Shown piece by piece: positions 17,570-26,923 of a stretch of DNA of 64,000 nt. Under the pieces are notes generated by a model. The model was not told the DNA's origin, made no database searches, and saw only the letters and a program-made list of their open reading frames with translations. The DNA comes from DAOUAT01 sp964551735 (GTDB lineage: Bacteria; Chloroflexota; Anaerolineae; CG2-30-64-16). Where the stretch lies: NCBI GenBank assembly GCA_964551735.1, contig CAZKEF010000005.1, forward strand, positions 62,001-126,000, given 5' to 3'. The translations under genes and the position numbers were made by a program. Position 1 is the stretch's first letter. The number at the start of each line of letters is the position of its first letter.

Positions 17570-19060
17570 ATGGCCAGCAGAAAGAAGATCATCGTCATCG
17601 GGAGCGGTTTCGGCGGGTTGGGCGCAGCGTGTCGGCTGGCAGCCAAAGGCCACGACGTGACCCTCATGGAAAAGCGCGACAAGCTCGGCGGCCGCGCATA
17701 TCAGTATGAGATCAACGGCTTCAAGTTCGATGGCGGCCCCACGGTCATCACCGTGCCAGCCTTTTTTGATGAGATCTTCGAGCTGGCCGGCCGCCGGCGT
17801 GAGGACTACTTCAAGCTGCTACCCTTGGATCCGTTTTATCGGATTTTCGATAGCCAGGGCCGTGGCTTCAACTATTACCACGGCGCCGATGCCACCATGG
17901 AGGAGATCCGTAAGTTCAACCCGGCCGATGTGGACGGCTACCGGCGCTACCTGAAGCTGACTGAGGACGTCTTCCGTTCCTTCAATGGCCTCACCGATCG
18001 GCCCTTCTTGAAGCTGGGCGACATGCTCAAGATCATGCCCGACATCCTCCGACTGCAGGCGTTCCTGGGCACCTACACGCACGTGGCGCGGTACATCAAA
18101 GATGATTTCCTGCGCCGCGTCTTTTCGTTTCACCCGCTGCTGGTGGGCGGCAATCCGTTCGACACGCCGTCGGTCTACACCCTAGTGGCGCAGTTCGAGA
18201 AGCAATGGGGCGTTCATTACGCCACCGGCGGCACCGGCGCCATCGTGGACGCGTTGGGCCGGCTGTTTCGCGAGATCGGCGGCAAGGTGCTGCTGGAGAC
18301 CGAGGCGAAGGAGATCGTCACCAACGGCCGCCAGGCCGTCGGGGTGCGCCTGGCCGATGGCTCCGTGGAATCGGCCGACGTGGTGGTGAGCAACGGCGAC
18401 GTGGCCCACACCTACCGCTACCTGATCCCCGAACAATATCGGCGCAAATACACCAACCGCCGGCTGGATCGCATGGCCTACAGCATGTCGCTGGTGGTGA
18501 TCTACTTCGGGACCAAGCGCCGCTACCTGGGCGGCAAGTTCCACCATCACAATATCATCCTGAACCAGCGCTATCGCGGGCTGCTGAGCGACATCTTCGG
18601 CGCGCGGCCCGTACCCGATGATTTCTCGCTCTACCTGCACATGCCCACCATCACCGACCCCAGCATCGCGCCGGCCGGGACCGAGTCATTCTACGTGCTC
18701 TCGCCCGTGCCGCACCTGGATTCGGGCGATGATTGGGCCAAGCTCGCGCTGCCCTATCGCGACCGGGTGATGCGCTACCTGGAAGACAACTACCTGCCCG
18801 GGTTGCAGTCCAACATCGTCGCCGAGCACATGATCGACCCCGTGCATTTCCGCGACGTGCTGAACAGCTACAAGGGCGCGGCGTTCTCGGTGCGGCCCAG
18901 CCTGATGCAGTTGGCGTGGTTCCGGCCGCACAACCGCTCCGAGGAGTTCGACAACCTGTATTTCGTCGGCGCGGGCACCCATCCGGGCGCGGGTGTGCCG
19001 GCCGTCCTGGCCTCCGGCAAGATTGCCGCCGAGCTGATTGACCCGACGCCGGGGGCGTAA
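17570..19060 (+). CDS. crtI: Phytoene desaturase (CrtI type)
   Basis: A 496-aa FAD enzyme that introduces double bases into phytoene to give lycopene-like products. It has an N-terminal dinucleotide-binding motif (IVIGSGFGGLGAACRLAAKG), GGRAYQYEINGFKFDGGPTV and a C-terminal YFVGAGTHPGAGVPAVLASGK flavin motif, all typical of bacterial CrtI. The ATG at 17570 follows GGAAGGACAAGG. It sits between phytoene synthase and the carotenoid oxygenase, with 17 bases to the next gene, so the three are probably one transcript. Confidence 0.93.
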   Translation: MASRKKIIVIGSGFGGLGAACRLAAKGHDVTLMEKRDKLGGRAYQYEINGFKFDGGPTVITVPAFFDEIFELAGRRREDYFKLLPLDPFYRIFDSQGRGFNYYHGADATMEEIRKFNPADVDGYRRYLKLTEDVFRSFNGLTDRPFLKLGDMLKIMPDILRLQAFLGTYTHVARYIKDDFLRRVFSFHPLLVGGNPFDTPSVYTLVAQFEKQWGVHYATGGTGAIVDALGRLFREIGGKVLLETEAKEIVTNGRQAVGVRLADGSVESADVVVSNGDVAHTYRYLIPEQYRRKYTNRRLDRMAYSMSLVVIYFGTKRRYLGGKFHHHNIILNQRYRGLLSDIFGARPVPDDFSLYLHMPTITDPSIAPAGTESFYVLSPVPHLDSGDDWAKLALPYRDRVMRYLEDNYLPGLQSNIVAEHMIDPVHFRDVLNSYKGAAFSVRPSLMQLAWFRPHNRSEEFDNLYFVGAGTHPGAGVPAVLASGKIAAELIDPTPGA

Positions 19061-19077
19061 GGCCAAACGAGGTATCT

Positions 19078-20493
19078 ATGCCTGCCTATTACGATTTGGC
19101 GCTGCGCAACACCGAGCGCGAATTGAATATCGAAAGCTTGCCGGTGACGGGCCGGCTGCCCGAATGGCTGCAAGGCACGCTGATCCGCAACGGGCCGGGC
19201 GCGTTTGAGGTGGGCCCTGACCGCTATCGGCATTGGTTCGACGGCCTGGCGATGTTGCACAGGTTCGCGTTCGGCCGCGGCCGGGTTTCCTACGCAAACA
19301 AGTTCCTGGACACGCGCACCTATCGCGCGGCCCGAGAGACCGGACGCATCGCCTATTCCGAGTTCGCCACTGACCCGTGCCGCTCCATCTTCAGCCGCAT
19401 CCAATCGGTGTTCGATCCGCAGATCAGCGACAGCGCCAAGGTCAGCATCGCTAAGATCGCCGAGCGCTACATGGCGTTGGCTGAGACCCCCATCCAGGTG
19501 GAGTTCGACCCTGAGACGTTGGCCACTGCCGGCGTCTTCGTGTACGAGGATGGGCCGCTGTCGGGCCAGATGACCACGGTGCATCCGCAGTTCGACGCGG
19601 CGACCGGCGCGGCGTACAACCTGGTCACCCGTTACCATGCCATCAGCCACTACCGGCTGTATCGCGTGGACCCAACCGGTGCGCGGACCATGGTGGGCCA
19701 GGTGGCCAGCACACAGCCGTCGTACATGCACAGCTTCGGCATGACGCAGCGCTACGCCATCTTCACCGCGTTCCCTTTGGTGGTGAACCCGCTGAACCTG
19801 CTGCTCTGGCTGAAGCCGTACATCGAAAACTTCCGTTGGGAGCCGCGGCGCGGCACGCCATTCTTTGTGCTGGATCGCCACACCGGCGAGCTGGTGGGCC
19901 GGTACGAGGCCGACCCCTTCTTCGCGTTCCACCATGTCAACGCGTGGGAGGAGGGGAACGAGATCGTGCTGGATATTGATGCGTACGAGGACGCGCGCAT
20001 CATCCAGGCGTGGTACCTGGACAAGATGCAGGAGGGCAAGACGAAGCTGCCGTTCGGCCGGCTGCGCCGCTATCGCCTGCCGTTGAAAGGCAAGCGCGTG
20101 ATCTCCGAGCTGCTCTCCGACGAGTGCGTCGAGCTGGCGCGCTTCGACACGGAGCGCTTCGCCATGGACGGCGCTTACCGCTACGTTTACGCGTCCAGCA
20201 TCAACCGGGCCAACCACGAGGGGTTTTATAACCAGATCGCCAAGATTGACCTGCACCGCCGGGCCGCGGCCACCTGGTATCAGCCGGGCTGCTATCCGGG
20301 CGAGCCGGTCTTCGTCGGCCGACCGGGGCGGACGCAGGAGGATGACGGCGTGCTGCTGTCGGTGGTGTTGGACACGGCCGCGGGCACGTCGTTCCTGCTG
20401 GTCCTGGACGCGGCGTCGTTGGGCGAGGTCGCCCGCGCTACTATCCCGCAGCCGGTGCTGTTCGGGTATCACGGGGAGTATTTTGCCGCCTGA
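19078..20493 (+). CDS. Carotenoid cleavage oxygenase (RPE65/CCD family)
   Basis: A 471-aa non-heme iron dioxygenase that cleaves carotenoids to apocarotenoids. The four iron-binding histidines are all present and in frame: H169 (TVHPQFD), H218 (YMHSFGMT), H285 (FAFHHVNAWEE) and H465 (FGYHGEYF). Usual family glutamates are also seen. The gene follows crtI by 17 bases. The cleavage position (for example retinal-forming 15,15' or a different bond) cannot be read. No rhodopsin gene is visible in this window. Confidence 0.92.
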   Translation: MPAYYDLALRNTERELNIESLPVTGRLPEWLQGTLIRNGPGAFEVGPDRYRHWFDGLAMLHRFAFGRGRVSYANKFLDTRTYRAARETGRIAYSEFATDPCRSIFSRIQSVFDPQISDSAKVSIAKIAERYMALAETPIQVEFDPETLATAGVFVYEDGPLSGQMTTVHPQFDAATGAAYNLVTRYHAISHYRLYRVDPTGARTMVGQVASTQPSYMHSFGMTQRYAIFTAFPLVVNPLNLLLWLKPYIENFRWEPRRGTPFFVLDRHTGELVGRYEADPFFAFHHVNAWEEGNEIVLDIDAYEDARIIQAWYLDKMQEGKTKLPFGRLRRYRLPLKGKRVISELLSDECVELARFDTERFAMDGAYRYVYASSINRANHEGFYNQIAKIDLHRRAAATWYQPGCYPGEPVFVGRPGRTQEDDGVLLSVVLDTAAGTSFLLVLDAASLGEVARATIPQPVLFGYHGEYFAA

Positions 20494-20502
20494 TGCTCCT
20501 TG

Positions 20503-20635
20503 CTGTCATTCTGAGCGACCGGAGAGAGCGAAGAATCTGTAACCTCCGGCGAGGAGACCCTTCGCTGGTGGTCTGGGGTAACTGGTGGCCTCGTGTCAAC
20601 CCGCTCAGGGTGACACGGGGCCTTGTTTGGGAAGT
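20503..20635. repeat. TCATTCTGAGCG-type intergenic repeat
   Basis: The gap between the carotenoid oxygenase and the ABC ATPase starts TGTCATTCTGAGCG, includes GCGAAGAATC and CTTCGCTGGTGG, and ends CGCTCAGGGTGACAC, an outward-facing dyad. Related copies lie at about 24.8, 39.8, 42.3 and 47.8 kb. Confidence 0.7.
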
Positions 20636-20638
20636 GAG

Positions 20639-21364
20639 ATGAATCATCATATTGGTCAGCCCATTATTCAGGTAAAGAATGTCGTCAAATCCTTCCCGGT
20701 CGGTGACGACCACGTGACCGTGCTGCGCGGAGTGTCGTTAGACGTGCGGCCGGGCGAGTTCGTCGCGATCGTGGGGCCATCCGGCAACGGCAAGTCCACG
20801 CTTTTGAACATGATCACCGGCATTGACCGCCCCACCGCGGGCGAGGTGCTCGTCAACGGCCGGCCGATCCACAAGCTGAGCGAGAACCAGCTCGCGGCCT
20901 GGCGCAGCACCGACGTGGGGATCGTGTTCCAGTTCTTCCAACTCCTGCCCGCGCTCAACCTGCTGCAAAACATCATGCTGCCCATGGACTTCGTCCGTCA
21001 GATCAAACCCAAGGAACGCCGCGAACGCGCCCTGGCCTTGTTGGACCTCGTCGGGCTGCAGGATCAAGCCCTTAAGCTGCCCAGCCAGGTCTCCGGCGGC
21101 CAGCAGCAGCGCGCGGCCATCGCCCGCGCCCTGGCCAACGACCCGCCCATCCTGGTGGCCGACGAGCCTACCGGCAACCTGGACGCGCGCACCTCTGACG
21201 AGGTGTTCACCCTCTTCTGCCGGCTGGCGGGCCAGGGCAAGACGCTGGTGATGGTGACGCACAACGAGGAGCTGGCTCGCGATGTGCCGCGCACTGTCGC
21301 GGTCATCAACGGCGAGATCGCGCGCGACGAGACGCGCGTGCTCCAGACGGGGCCGTGCGCCTAG
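20639..21364 (+). CDS. ABC transporter ATPase (MacB/LolD type)
   Basis: A 241-aa ATPase with Walker A GPSGNGKST, a Q-loop (FQFFQLLPALN), signature SGGQQQR and Walker B LVADEPTGNLD. The ATG at 20639 follows GGGAAGTGAG. It sits 57 bases upstream of the matching permease and would power a lipid or hydrophobic-substrate exporter. The position within the carotenoid cluster suggests a role in handling pigments or lipids, but this is inference. Confidence 0.93.
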   Translation: MNHHIGQPIIQVKNVVKSFPVGDDHVTVLRGVSLDVRPGEFVAIVGPSGNGKSTLLNMITGIDRPTAGEVLVNGRPIHKLSENQLAAWRSTDVGIVFQFFQLLPALNLLQNIMLPMDFVRQIKPKERRERALALLDLVGLQDQALKLPSQVSGGQQQRAAIARALANDPPILVADEPTGNLDARTSDEVFTLFCRLAGQGKTLVMVTHNEELARDVPRTVAVINGEIARDETRVLQTGPCA

Positions 21365-21368
21365 GCTG

Positions 21369-21399
21369 GAACCCCGGTTTCTGCAAGAAACCGGGGTTC
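21369..21399. repeat. Hairpin repeat, GGTTTCT/AGAAACC family (copy 2)
   Basis: A near-perfect inverted repeat (AACCCCGGTTTCT / AGAAACCGGGGTT) with a 3-base loop GCA, placed inside the ABC operon between ATPase and permease. The core matches copies at 8.4 and 37.8 kb. Confidence 0.85.
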
Positions 21400-21421
21400 T
21401 ACTGCGTGAGTAAGAGGTCAC

Positions 21422-23833
21422 ATGTCTGTTCTTTGGCACAAGGTCTGGTTCGATCTTTGGCATAACAAGGGGCGCACGCTGCTGGCGGTGTTCAGCATCG
21501 CTGCGGGCGTCTTCACCCTGGGCGGCATCTTTGGCTTGATTGATCAGCTCCTCAGCACGATGGACGCCGCACACCGCGCGGTTCAGCCGTCGCACATCAA
21601 CATGATCCTGCGCGACTACGTAGATCAGCCGGTGGTGGACGCACTGAAAGAAACGCCCGGCGTGGCCGATATTGACCCGGTCAACCAGATCTCCGTGCGC
21701 TACAAGCTGCGGGCCGAGGACGAGTGGCAGTTGGGTACGCTAGTACAGCGGCCGGATTACGAGCAGCAGGTTTACGATCAGGTGGTGCTGCGGGAGGGTG
21801 ATTGGCCGGCCGGCGACACCCTCGCGGTCGAGCGCCTCAGCAGCGAGCACTGGGACATCCCCATCGGCAGCACGGTCATCTTCGAGATTGACGGCGAGGC
21901 GCGGGAGTTCAGCGTCGGCGGGCTGATCCGCCATCCGTTCGTGCAGCCGCCGCCCTTCGGGGGCCAGGCCCACTTCTTCGCGGACGCGGCCGGCCTGGCC
22001 GAGTTCGGCGTGCCGGAAGGCCGTTTCGGCCAACTGCTGGTGCGCACGGAGGATTATACCCTGGCTGGGGCGCAAGACCTGGCCGGTGAGCTGCGTTCTC
22101 GCCTGGGCGCGCAGGGCTACGGCGTCGTGGTTACCCTCTACCAGGATCCGGAGCGGCATTGGGGCCGCAAGTTCGTCGAGGGGATCAACCTGGTGCTGCA
22201 ACTGATGGCCGTGGCGTCGCTCTTCATGAGCGTCATCCTGGTCCTCAACACCTTCACTGCGCTCATCACCCAGCAGACCGACCAGATCGGCGTGATCAAG
22301 GCGGTGGGCGGCCGCAGCGGGGCTGTGGCGCGCCTCTACCTGGTCGGCGCGGCCATCATGGGCGCGCTGGCGCTGGTGATCGCGCTCCCCACGGGCGCGG
22401 CCTTCGCCTACGGCATGGCACAGTGGTATCTGCGGCTGTTCAACATTGACTACGAAGTGTTCCAGGTCTCCCGCTCTGCGCTGGCGCTGCAGGCGGCGGC
22501 CGCGCTGGTGGCGCCGCTGCTGGCTGCGCTGTGGCCCGCGTTGAAGGGCGCGGGCATCAGCGTGCGGCAGGCCATCGCGTCCTATGGCGTGGGCGCGGAT
22601 TTCGGGTCGAGCTGGCTCGACCGGCTGGTGGAACGGATCGGTGCGCGGCTGCTGCCCCCGGCCTACGCGGCCAGCCTGGGCAACCTGTTCCGCCGCAAAG
22701 GCCGCCTGGCGCTCACCTTGATGGTGCTCAGCGTGGCCGGCGTGATGTTCCTGGTCGTCATGAGCCTGATCGCGTCCATCCAACTGACGCTGGACAACGA
22801 CATGGCCCGCCGCGGCTACGATGTGCGCATCGGCTTCGCGCGGGAGCAGGACGCGGCGCGGGCGGCCGAGATCGCCGCGGAGAACCCCCAGGTGCAGGCG
22901 GTCGAGACGTGGTACAGCCGCAACGCCACCATCCTGCGCGCGGGCGAGCGCATGCAAGATTCGGCCGGCCTGGGCGCACAGCTCTTGGGCATCCCGGCTG
23001 ACACCACCATGTACCGGCCTATCATCACCGCGGGTCGCTGGTTGACGCCGGGCGATGGCCGCACAGTGGTGATCAACGCCGAGACCGCGACCAAGAATGG
23101 CATCGCGATCGGCGACGAGATCGGCCTGGACCTGGGTGACCTGGGCGAGGCGACGTGGCAGGTCATCGGCACATATCGCACCGTCTACGACACCGGGTTC
23201 GTCATCGAGCCGATCTACGCGCCACTGGATGCCATGCTGGACGCGGCCGGCAAGGCCGACGTGGCCACCCAGGCGCTGGTGCAGGCCGAGGGTGAGACGC
23301 TGGCAGGCGCAGAGGCTGTGTCCGATGACCTCAAGACCCGCTACGAAGATGCCGGCTTCAAGGTGGATTTCTATACCACGTCCATTAAGCTTGAAGAGCG
23401 AGACTACGCCAACAACCAGTTCAGCACCGTCATCGGCATGTTGCTGGGGCTGGCCGCGCTGGCAGCCACCGTGGGCGGCATCGGCCTGGCCGGCGCGCTC
23501 GGCATCAGCGTGGTGGAGCGCACGCGCGAGATCGGGGTGCTGCGCGCTATCGGCGCGCGGACGCGCACGTTGATGGGGTTGTTCGTCATGGAGGGCGCGC
23601 TGCAGGGCATCCTGAGTTGGTTGCTGGCGGTGCCGGTTTCGTTCGCCATCGCGCGGCCGTTGGCCCGGCTGTTGGGCCAGACTATGTTGGACATTGATCT
23701 GGATTTCGCCTATGATTGGGCCGCAGTCGCCATCTGGCTGGGCGTCGTTATTGTCATTGCCGCCTATGCAGCGATCTTCCCGGCGCGCAGTGCAGCACGC
23801 ATTAGCGTGCGTGAGGCGCTGTCGTACGCGTAG
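21422..23833 (+). CDS. Two-module FtsX-like ABC permease
   Basis: An 803-aa permease with duplicated FtsX modules. Each has a helix near the start, an extracytoplasmic domain and three closing helices (about residues 255-400 and 670-800). The closing segment IGVLRAIGARTRTLMGLFVMEGALQG is a family hallmark. It lies downstream of the ATPase and makes a MacB/LolCE-like exporter, though no separate membrane-fusion protein is seen. Confidence 0.92.
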   Translation: MSVLWHKVWFDLWHNKGRTLLAVFSIAAGVFTLGGIFGLIDQLLSTMDAAHRAVQPSHINMILRDYVDQPVVDALKETPGVADIDPVNQISVRYKLRAEDEWQLGTLVQRPDYEQQVYDQVVLREGDWPAGDTLAVERLSSEHWDIPIGSTVIFEIDGEAREFSVGGLIRHPFVQPPPFGGQAHFFADAAGLAEFGVPEGRFGQLLVRTEDYTLAGAQDLAGELRSRLGAQGYGVVVTLYQDPERHWGRKFVEGINLVLQLMAVASLFMSVILVLNTFTALITQQTDQIGVIKAVGGRSGAVARLYLVGAAIMGALALVIALPTGAAFAYGMAQWYLRLFNIDYEVFQVSRSALALQAAAALVAPLLAALWPALKGAGISVRQAIASYGVGADFGSSWLDRLVERIGARLLPPAYAASLGNLFRRKGRLALTLMVLSVAGVMFLVVMSLIASIQLTLDNDMARRGYDVRIGFAREQDAARAAEIAAENPQVQAVETWYSRNATILRAGERMQDSAGLGAQLLGIPADTTMYRPIITAGRWLTPGDGRTVVINAETATKNGIAIGDEIGLDLGDLGEATWQVIGTYRTVYDTGFVIEPIYAPLDAMLDAAGKADVATQALVQAEGETLAGAEAVSDDLKTRYEDAGFKVDFYTTSIKLEERDYANNQFSTVIGMLLGLAALAATVGGIGLAGALGISVVERTREIGVLRAIGARTRTLMGLFVMEGALQGILSWLLAVPVSFAIARPLARLLGQTMLDIDLDFAYDWAAVAIWLGVVIVIAAYAAIFPARSAARISVREALSYA

Positions 23834-23857
23834 TTCTGAGAAAAAGAGAGTCACATC

Positions 23858-24787
23858 ATGCGCATCATCATCACTGGGGGAACCGGTTTCATCGGCCGGG
23901 CGCTGGCGGCTGACCTGGCGGGCGTCGGCTACGAGGTCATCGCACTCAGCCGCAACCCCGCGCGGGCGACCGAACTGCCCGGCGGCGTTCGCACGGAGCA
24001 GTGGGACGGCCGCACTGCCGCGGGGTGGGGCCGTCTGGCCGACGGCGCGCTTGCCATCGTCAACCTGGCCGGTGAGAATTTGTCCGGAGGTGGCTTCCCG
24101 CCCGCGCGTTGGACGCCGCAGCGGAAGGCGCTGATCCGTCAGAGCCGGCTGCACGCGGGCGCGGCGGTGACCGAGGCCGTTGCCGCGGCGAGGACCAAGC
24201 CGCGGGTTGTGATCCAATCGTCGGGCATCGGCCACTACGGGTCGCGCGACGACAAGGCGTTGACCGAGGCCGATCCGCCGGGCGAAGATTTCCTGGCGCG
24301 GCTCACCATCGAGTGGGAGGCGTCCACCGCGGCCGTGGCCGAGCAGGGCGTGCGCCACGTCAGCATCCGCACCGGCGTGGTGCTGAGCCCGGACGAGGGC
24401 GCGCTGAAACAACTGCTGCTGCCGTTCAGGTTCTTCGCCGGCGGGCCGATGGGGAGCGGCCGGCAGGGTTTTTCGTGGATCCACCCGGCCGATGAGGTGG
24501 CGGCGATCCGGTTCCTCATCGAGAACGAGCGGGCCAGCGGGCCATTTAACCTGTCTGCGCCGGGGCCGTTGAGCAACGCCGAGTTTGCGCGTGTCCTGGG
24601 CAACGTGCTGGGCCGGCCCTCATGGCTGCCCGTGCCCGGCTTCGCGCTCAAGTTGGCGCTGGGCGAGGTGGCCTCGATGGTGCTGGACGGCCAGAAGGCG
24701 ATGCCTCGCAAGCTGCTGGACCTGGGTTTCCGGTTCCGCTTCCCGGATGCGGAGTCTGCGCTGCGGGATTTGTTGGGGAAGAAGTAA
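23858..24787 (+). CDS. TIGR01777-family SDR (SDR39U1-like oxidoreductase)
   Basis: A 309-aa extended short-chain dehydrogenase-like protein with a nucleotide-binding start (MRIIITGGTGFIGRALAADL), a conserved VNLAGENL segment and a C-terminal DLGFRFRFPDAESAL typical of TIGR01777 (YfcH-like). The reaction is unknown. It is followed by an SRPBCC gene, a pairing often seen in carotenoid and light-response clusters. Confidence 0.88.
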   Translation: MRIIITGGTGFIGRALAADLAGVGYEVIALSRNPARATELPGGVRTEQWDGRTAAGWGRLADGALAIVNLAGENLSGGGFPPARWTPQRKALIRQSRLHAGAAVTEAVAAARTKPRVVIQSSGIGHYGSRDDKALTEADPPGEDFLARLTIEWEASTAAVAEQGVRHVSIRTGVVLSPDEGALKQLLLPFRFFAGGPMGSGRQGFSWIHPADEVAAIRFLIENERASGPFNLSAPGPLSNAEFARVLGNVLGRPSWLPVPGFALKLALGEVASMVLDGQKAMPRKLLDLGFRFRFPDAESALRDLLGKK

Positions 24788-24797
24788 TCGGAAGCAT

Positions 24798-24975
24798 TGT
24801 GTCATTCTGAGCGGGTCAACGACTCAACACTCGGTGCGGCAAGAAATCAGCGAAGAATCTCACCCTGCCACTTCATGAGTCAGGGCCTGTGCCTGGAAAG
24901 TGCAGGGCAGAGATGCTTCACTGGTGGACCGCCGTGACGCACGTTGAGCTGTAGACCCGTTCAGCATGACATTGG
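24798..24975. repeat. TCATTCTGAGCG-type intergenic repeat
   Basis: The gap starts GTGTCATTCTGAGCGGGTC, includes CGAAGAATCTC and GCTTCACTGGTGG, and ends GACCCGTTCAGCATGACAT, an outward dyad as at 20.5 kb. Confidence 0.7.
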
Positions 24976-24987
24976 AAGAGGTTTGCC

Positions 24988-25434
24988 ATGAAATATACAC
25001 ACACCTTCCGCGTCAATGCCCCCCAGGCCGCGGTGGCGGACTTCCACAGCCGGTCGGCCAGCATGCCCGCCATCACCCCGCCGCCGATGGTCGTGCGGGT
25101 GCACGCCGCGCCTGAACAAATGGCCAGCGGCGATGTGATGGACTTCACCTTGTGGGCCGGCCCGCTCCCGGTGCGCTGGGTGGCCCGCATCGAGGACGCG
25201 TCAGTTGAAGGCTTCACCGACCGCCAGGTTCGCGGCCCGTTCGCCGCGTGGGCGCATCGACACAGCTTCCTGCGGGTGGACGACCGGACCACCGATGTGG
25301 TGGACGAGGTGGAGGCCGAGCTCAAGCGCCATCCGTTTTGGTGGCTCGCCGGCGCGTTGATGTGGATCGGGATGCCGGTGTTGTTTGGGTACCGCGGGTG
25401 GAAAACGAGGCGGCTGCTCCAGTCCGGCAAATAA
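24988..25434 (+). CDS. SRPBCC-family protein
   Basis: A 148-aa protein of the START/SRPBCC fold: MKYTHTFRVNAPQAAVADF, then a segment similar to WAGPLPVRWVARIE, and HRHSFLRVDDRTTDVVDEVE followed by a hydrophobic C-terminus (LAGALMWIGMPVLFGY). These proteins bind hydrophobic ligands in a pocket. It may help handle a carotenoid or lipid here. It sits just before the second flavoprotein. Confidence 0.82.
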   Translation: MKYTHTFRVNAPQAAVADFHSRSASMPAITPPPMVVRVHAAPEQMASGDVMDFTLWAGPLPVRWVARIEDASVEGFTDRQVRGPFAAWAHRHSFLRVDDRTTDVVDEVEAELKRHPFWWLAGALMWIGMPVLFGYRGWKTRRLLQSGK

Positions 25435-25447
25435 AGAAAGTCCTTTG

Positions 25448-26923
25448 ATGACACATCGCATCATCGTTATCGGCGCGGGCATCGGCGGGCTGACGACGGC
25501 CGCGCTGCTGGCGAAAGCCGGATTGGACGTGACCGTGCTGGAGGCACACGTCTATCCCGGCGGATGTGCGGGGACGTTCTTCCACCAGGGCTACCGCTTC
25601 GACGCGGGCGCGACGCTGGCGGCCGGGTTCGAGCTGGCCGGCGGCATGACGCGGCTGGCCGAGGCGGTGGGCATCGCCTGGCCGGTCGAATCGGCGCACA
25701 TCGCCATGCGCGTCCACCTGCCCGACGGCCGGCAGGTCACCCGCTGGACCGACCCGGGGGCCTGGCAGGCGGAGCGGGTGAGGGCGTTTGGCCTCGGTGC
25801 AGAGCGGTTCTGGCGCTGGCAGGAGGCGGCGGCCGACCGCATGTGGGCGGTGGCGCTGCAGGGTGTGCCCTGGCCGCCGCAGACCGCGGCCGAGTTTGTC
25901 CGTTTAGCGGGCGTTGGGGTGCGATTGGCCGCGTCGGCGCAGGTGCGTCTGCCGGGACTGGCGCTGGATGCCCTGCGGCCGGTGGCGGCGCGGCTGGGCG
26001 GGCAGCCGGCCCAGCTGCGTCAGTACGTGGACGGGCAACTGCTCATCGCGGCCCAGGTCACTTCCCCGCGCGCCAATGCGCTCTACGGCGCTTCCGCTCT
26101 GGACATGCCGCGGCGCGGGGTGGCCCATGTGCGCGGAGGCATCGGCAAGCTGGCCGAGGCGCTGGCCGACGGGGTGCGCCGCCACGGGGGGCAGGTGCGC
26201 TACCGCCAGCGGGTCACGGGGGTGGCGCGGCAGCGGGGGGGCAGCTATCGCGTCGAGACCAACAAAGATGCAGTCTTCGAGGCAGAGACGGTGATCTTCA
26301 ATTTGCCGCCCCACGACGCCGCGGCGCTGATGGGCGATGGAGCGCCTCCCGTGCTGCGCGGGGCTCGGCTCCCGGCCGACGGCTGGGGCGCGTTCATGGT
26401 CTACGTGGGGCTGGACGCCGCCGGGTTGGCCTCGGACCTCCCGCTGCACCACCAAGTGTTGGTTCGCGAGCCGTTGGGCGAGGGCAACAGCGTTTTCCTG
26501 TCCCTCAGCCTGCCCGACGACGCGACCCGCGCGCCGGCCGGCCATCGGGCGCTGACCATCAGCACCCACACCGACCTGCGCACCTGGTGGCGGCTGTTCG
26601 AGCATGACCGGGAGGCCTACGAAGCGCGTAAGGCCGAGGTCACCCAGCAGGTGCTGGACGCGGCCCAGGTTGCCATACCGGGGCTGGCTGCGGCGGCCAG
26701 ACTCATCCTGCCGGGCACGCCGGTCAGCTTTCAGCGGTTCACCCATCGGAGCCTGGGCTGGGTCGGCGGCTTCCCGCAGACGAACTTGTTCCGGGCCTGG
26801 GGCCCGCGGCTGGGCCACGACCTGTGGCTGGTAGGCGACAGCATTTTCCCCGGCCAGTCAGTGCTGGCGACCGCGCTGGGCGGGACGCGGGTCGCGGAGG
26901 CGATTGCAGAGGAGGCGCCATGA
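25448..26923 (+). CDS. CrtI/CrtD-like FAD carotenoid desaturase or isomerase
   Basis: A 491-aa flavoprotein with N-terminal IVIGAGIGGLTTAALLAKAGLDV and GGCAGTFFHQGYRFDAGAT, a common feature of CrtD/CrtH-type enzymes, and a C-terminal WLVGDSIFPGQSVLATALGG flavin motif. It is a distant paralogue of CrtI in the same cluster and may carry out further desaturation, isomerisation or ketolation of carotenoids. Its stop overlaps the next start as ATGA. Confidence 0.88.
   Translation: MTHRIIVIGAGIGGLTTAALLAKAGLDVTVLEAHVYPGGCAGTFFHQGYRFDAGATLAAGFELAGGMTRLAEAVGIAWPVESAHIAMRVHLPDGRQVTRWTDPGAWQAERVRAFGLGAERFWRWQEAAADRMWAVALQGVPWPPQTAAEFVRLAGVGVRLAASAQVRLPGLALDALRPVAARLGGQPAQLRQYVDGQLLIAAQVTSPRANALYGASALDMPRRGVAHVRGGIGKLAEALADGVRRHGGQVRYRQRVTGVARQRGGSYRVETNKDAVFEAETVIFNLPPHDAAALMGDGAPPVLRGARLPADGWGAFMVYVGLDAAGLASDLPLHHQVLVREPLGEGNSVFLSLSLPDDATRAPAGHRALTISTHTDLRTWWRLFEHDREAYEARKAEVTQQVLDAAQVAIPGLAAAARLILPGTPVSFQRFTHRSLGWVGGFPQTNLFRAWGPRLGHDLWLVGDSIFPGQSVLATALGGTRVAEAIAEEAP

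Noticed and set aside
21740..24484. 914-codon minus-strand open frame
   Set aside because: It lies antisense to a clear FtsX permease and SDR39U1 gene and is rich in Arg, His and Gln, as expected for shadow frames in GC-rich DNA.
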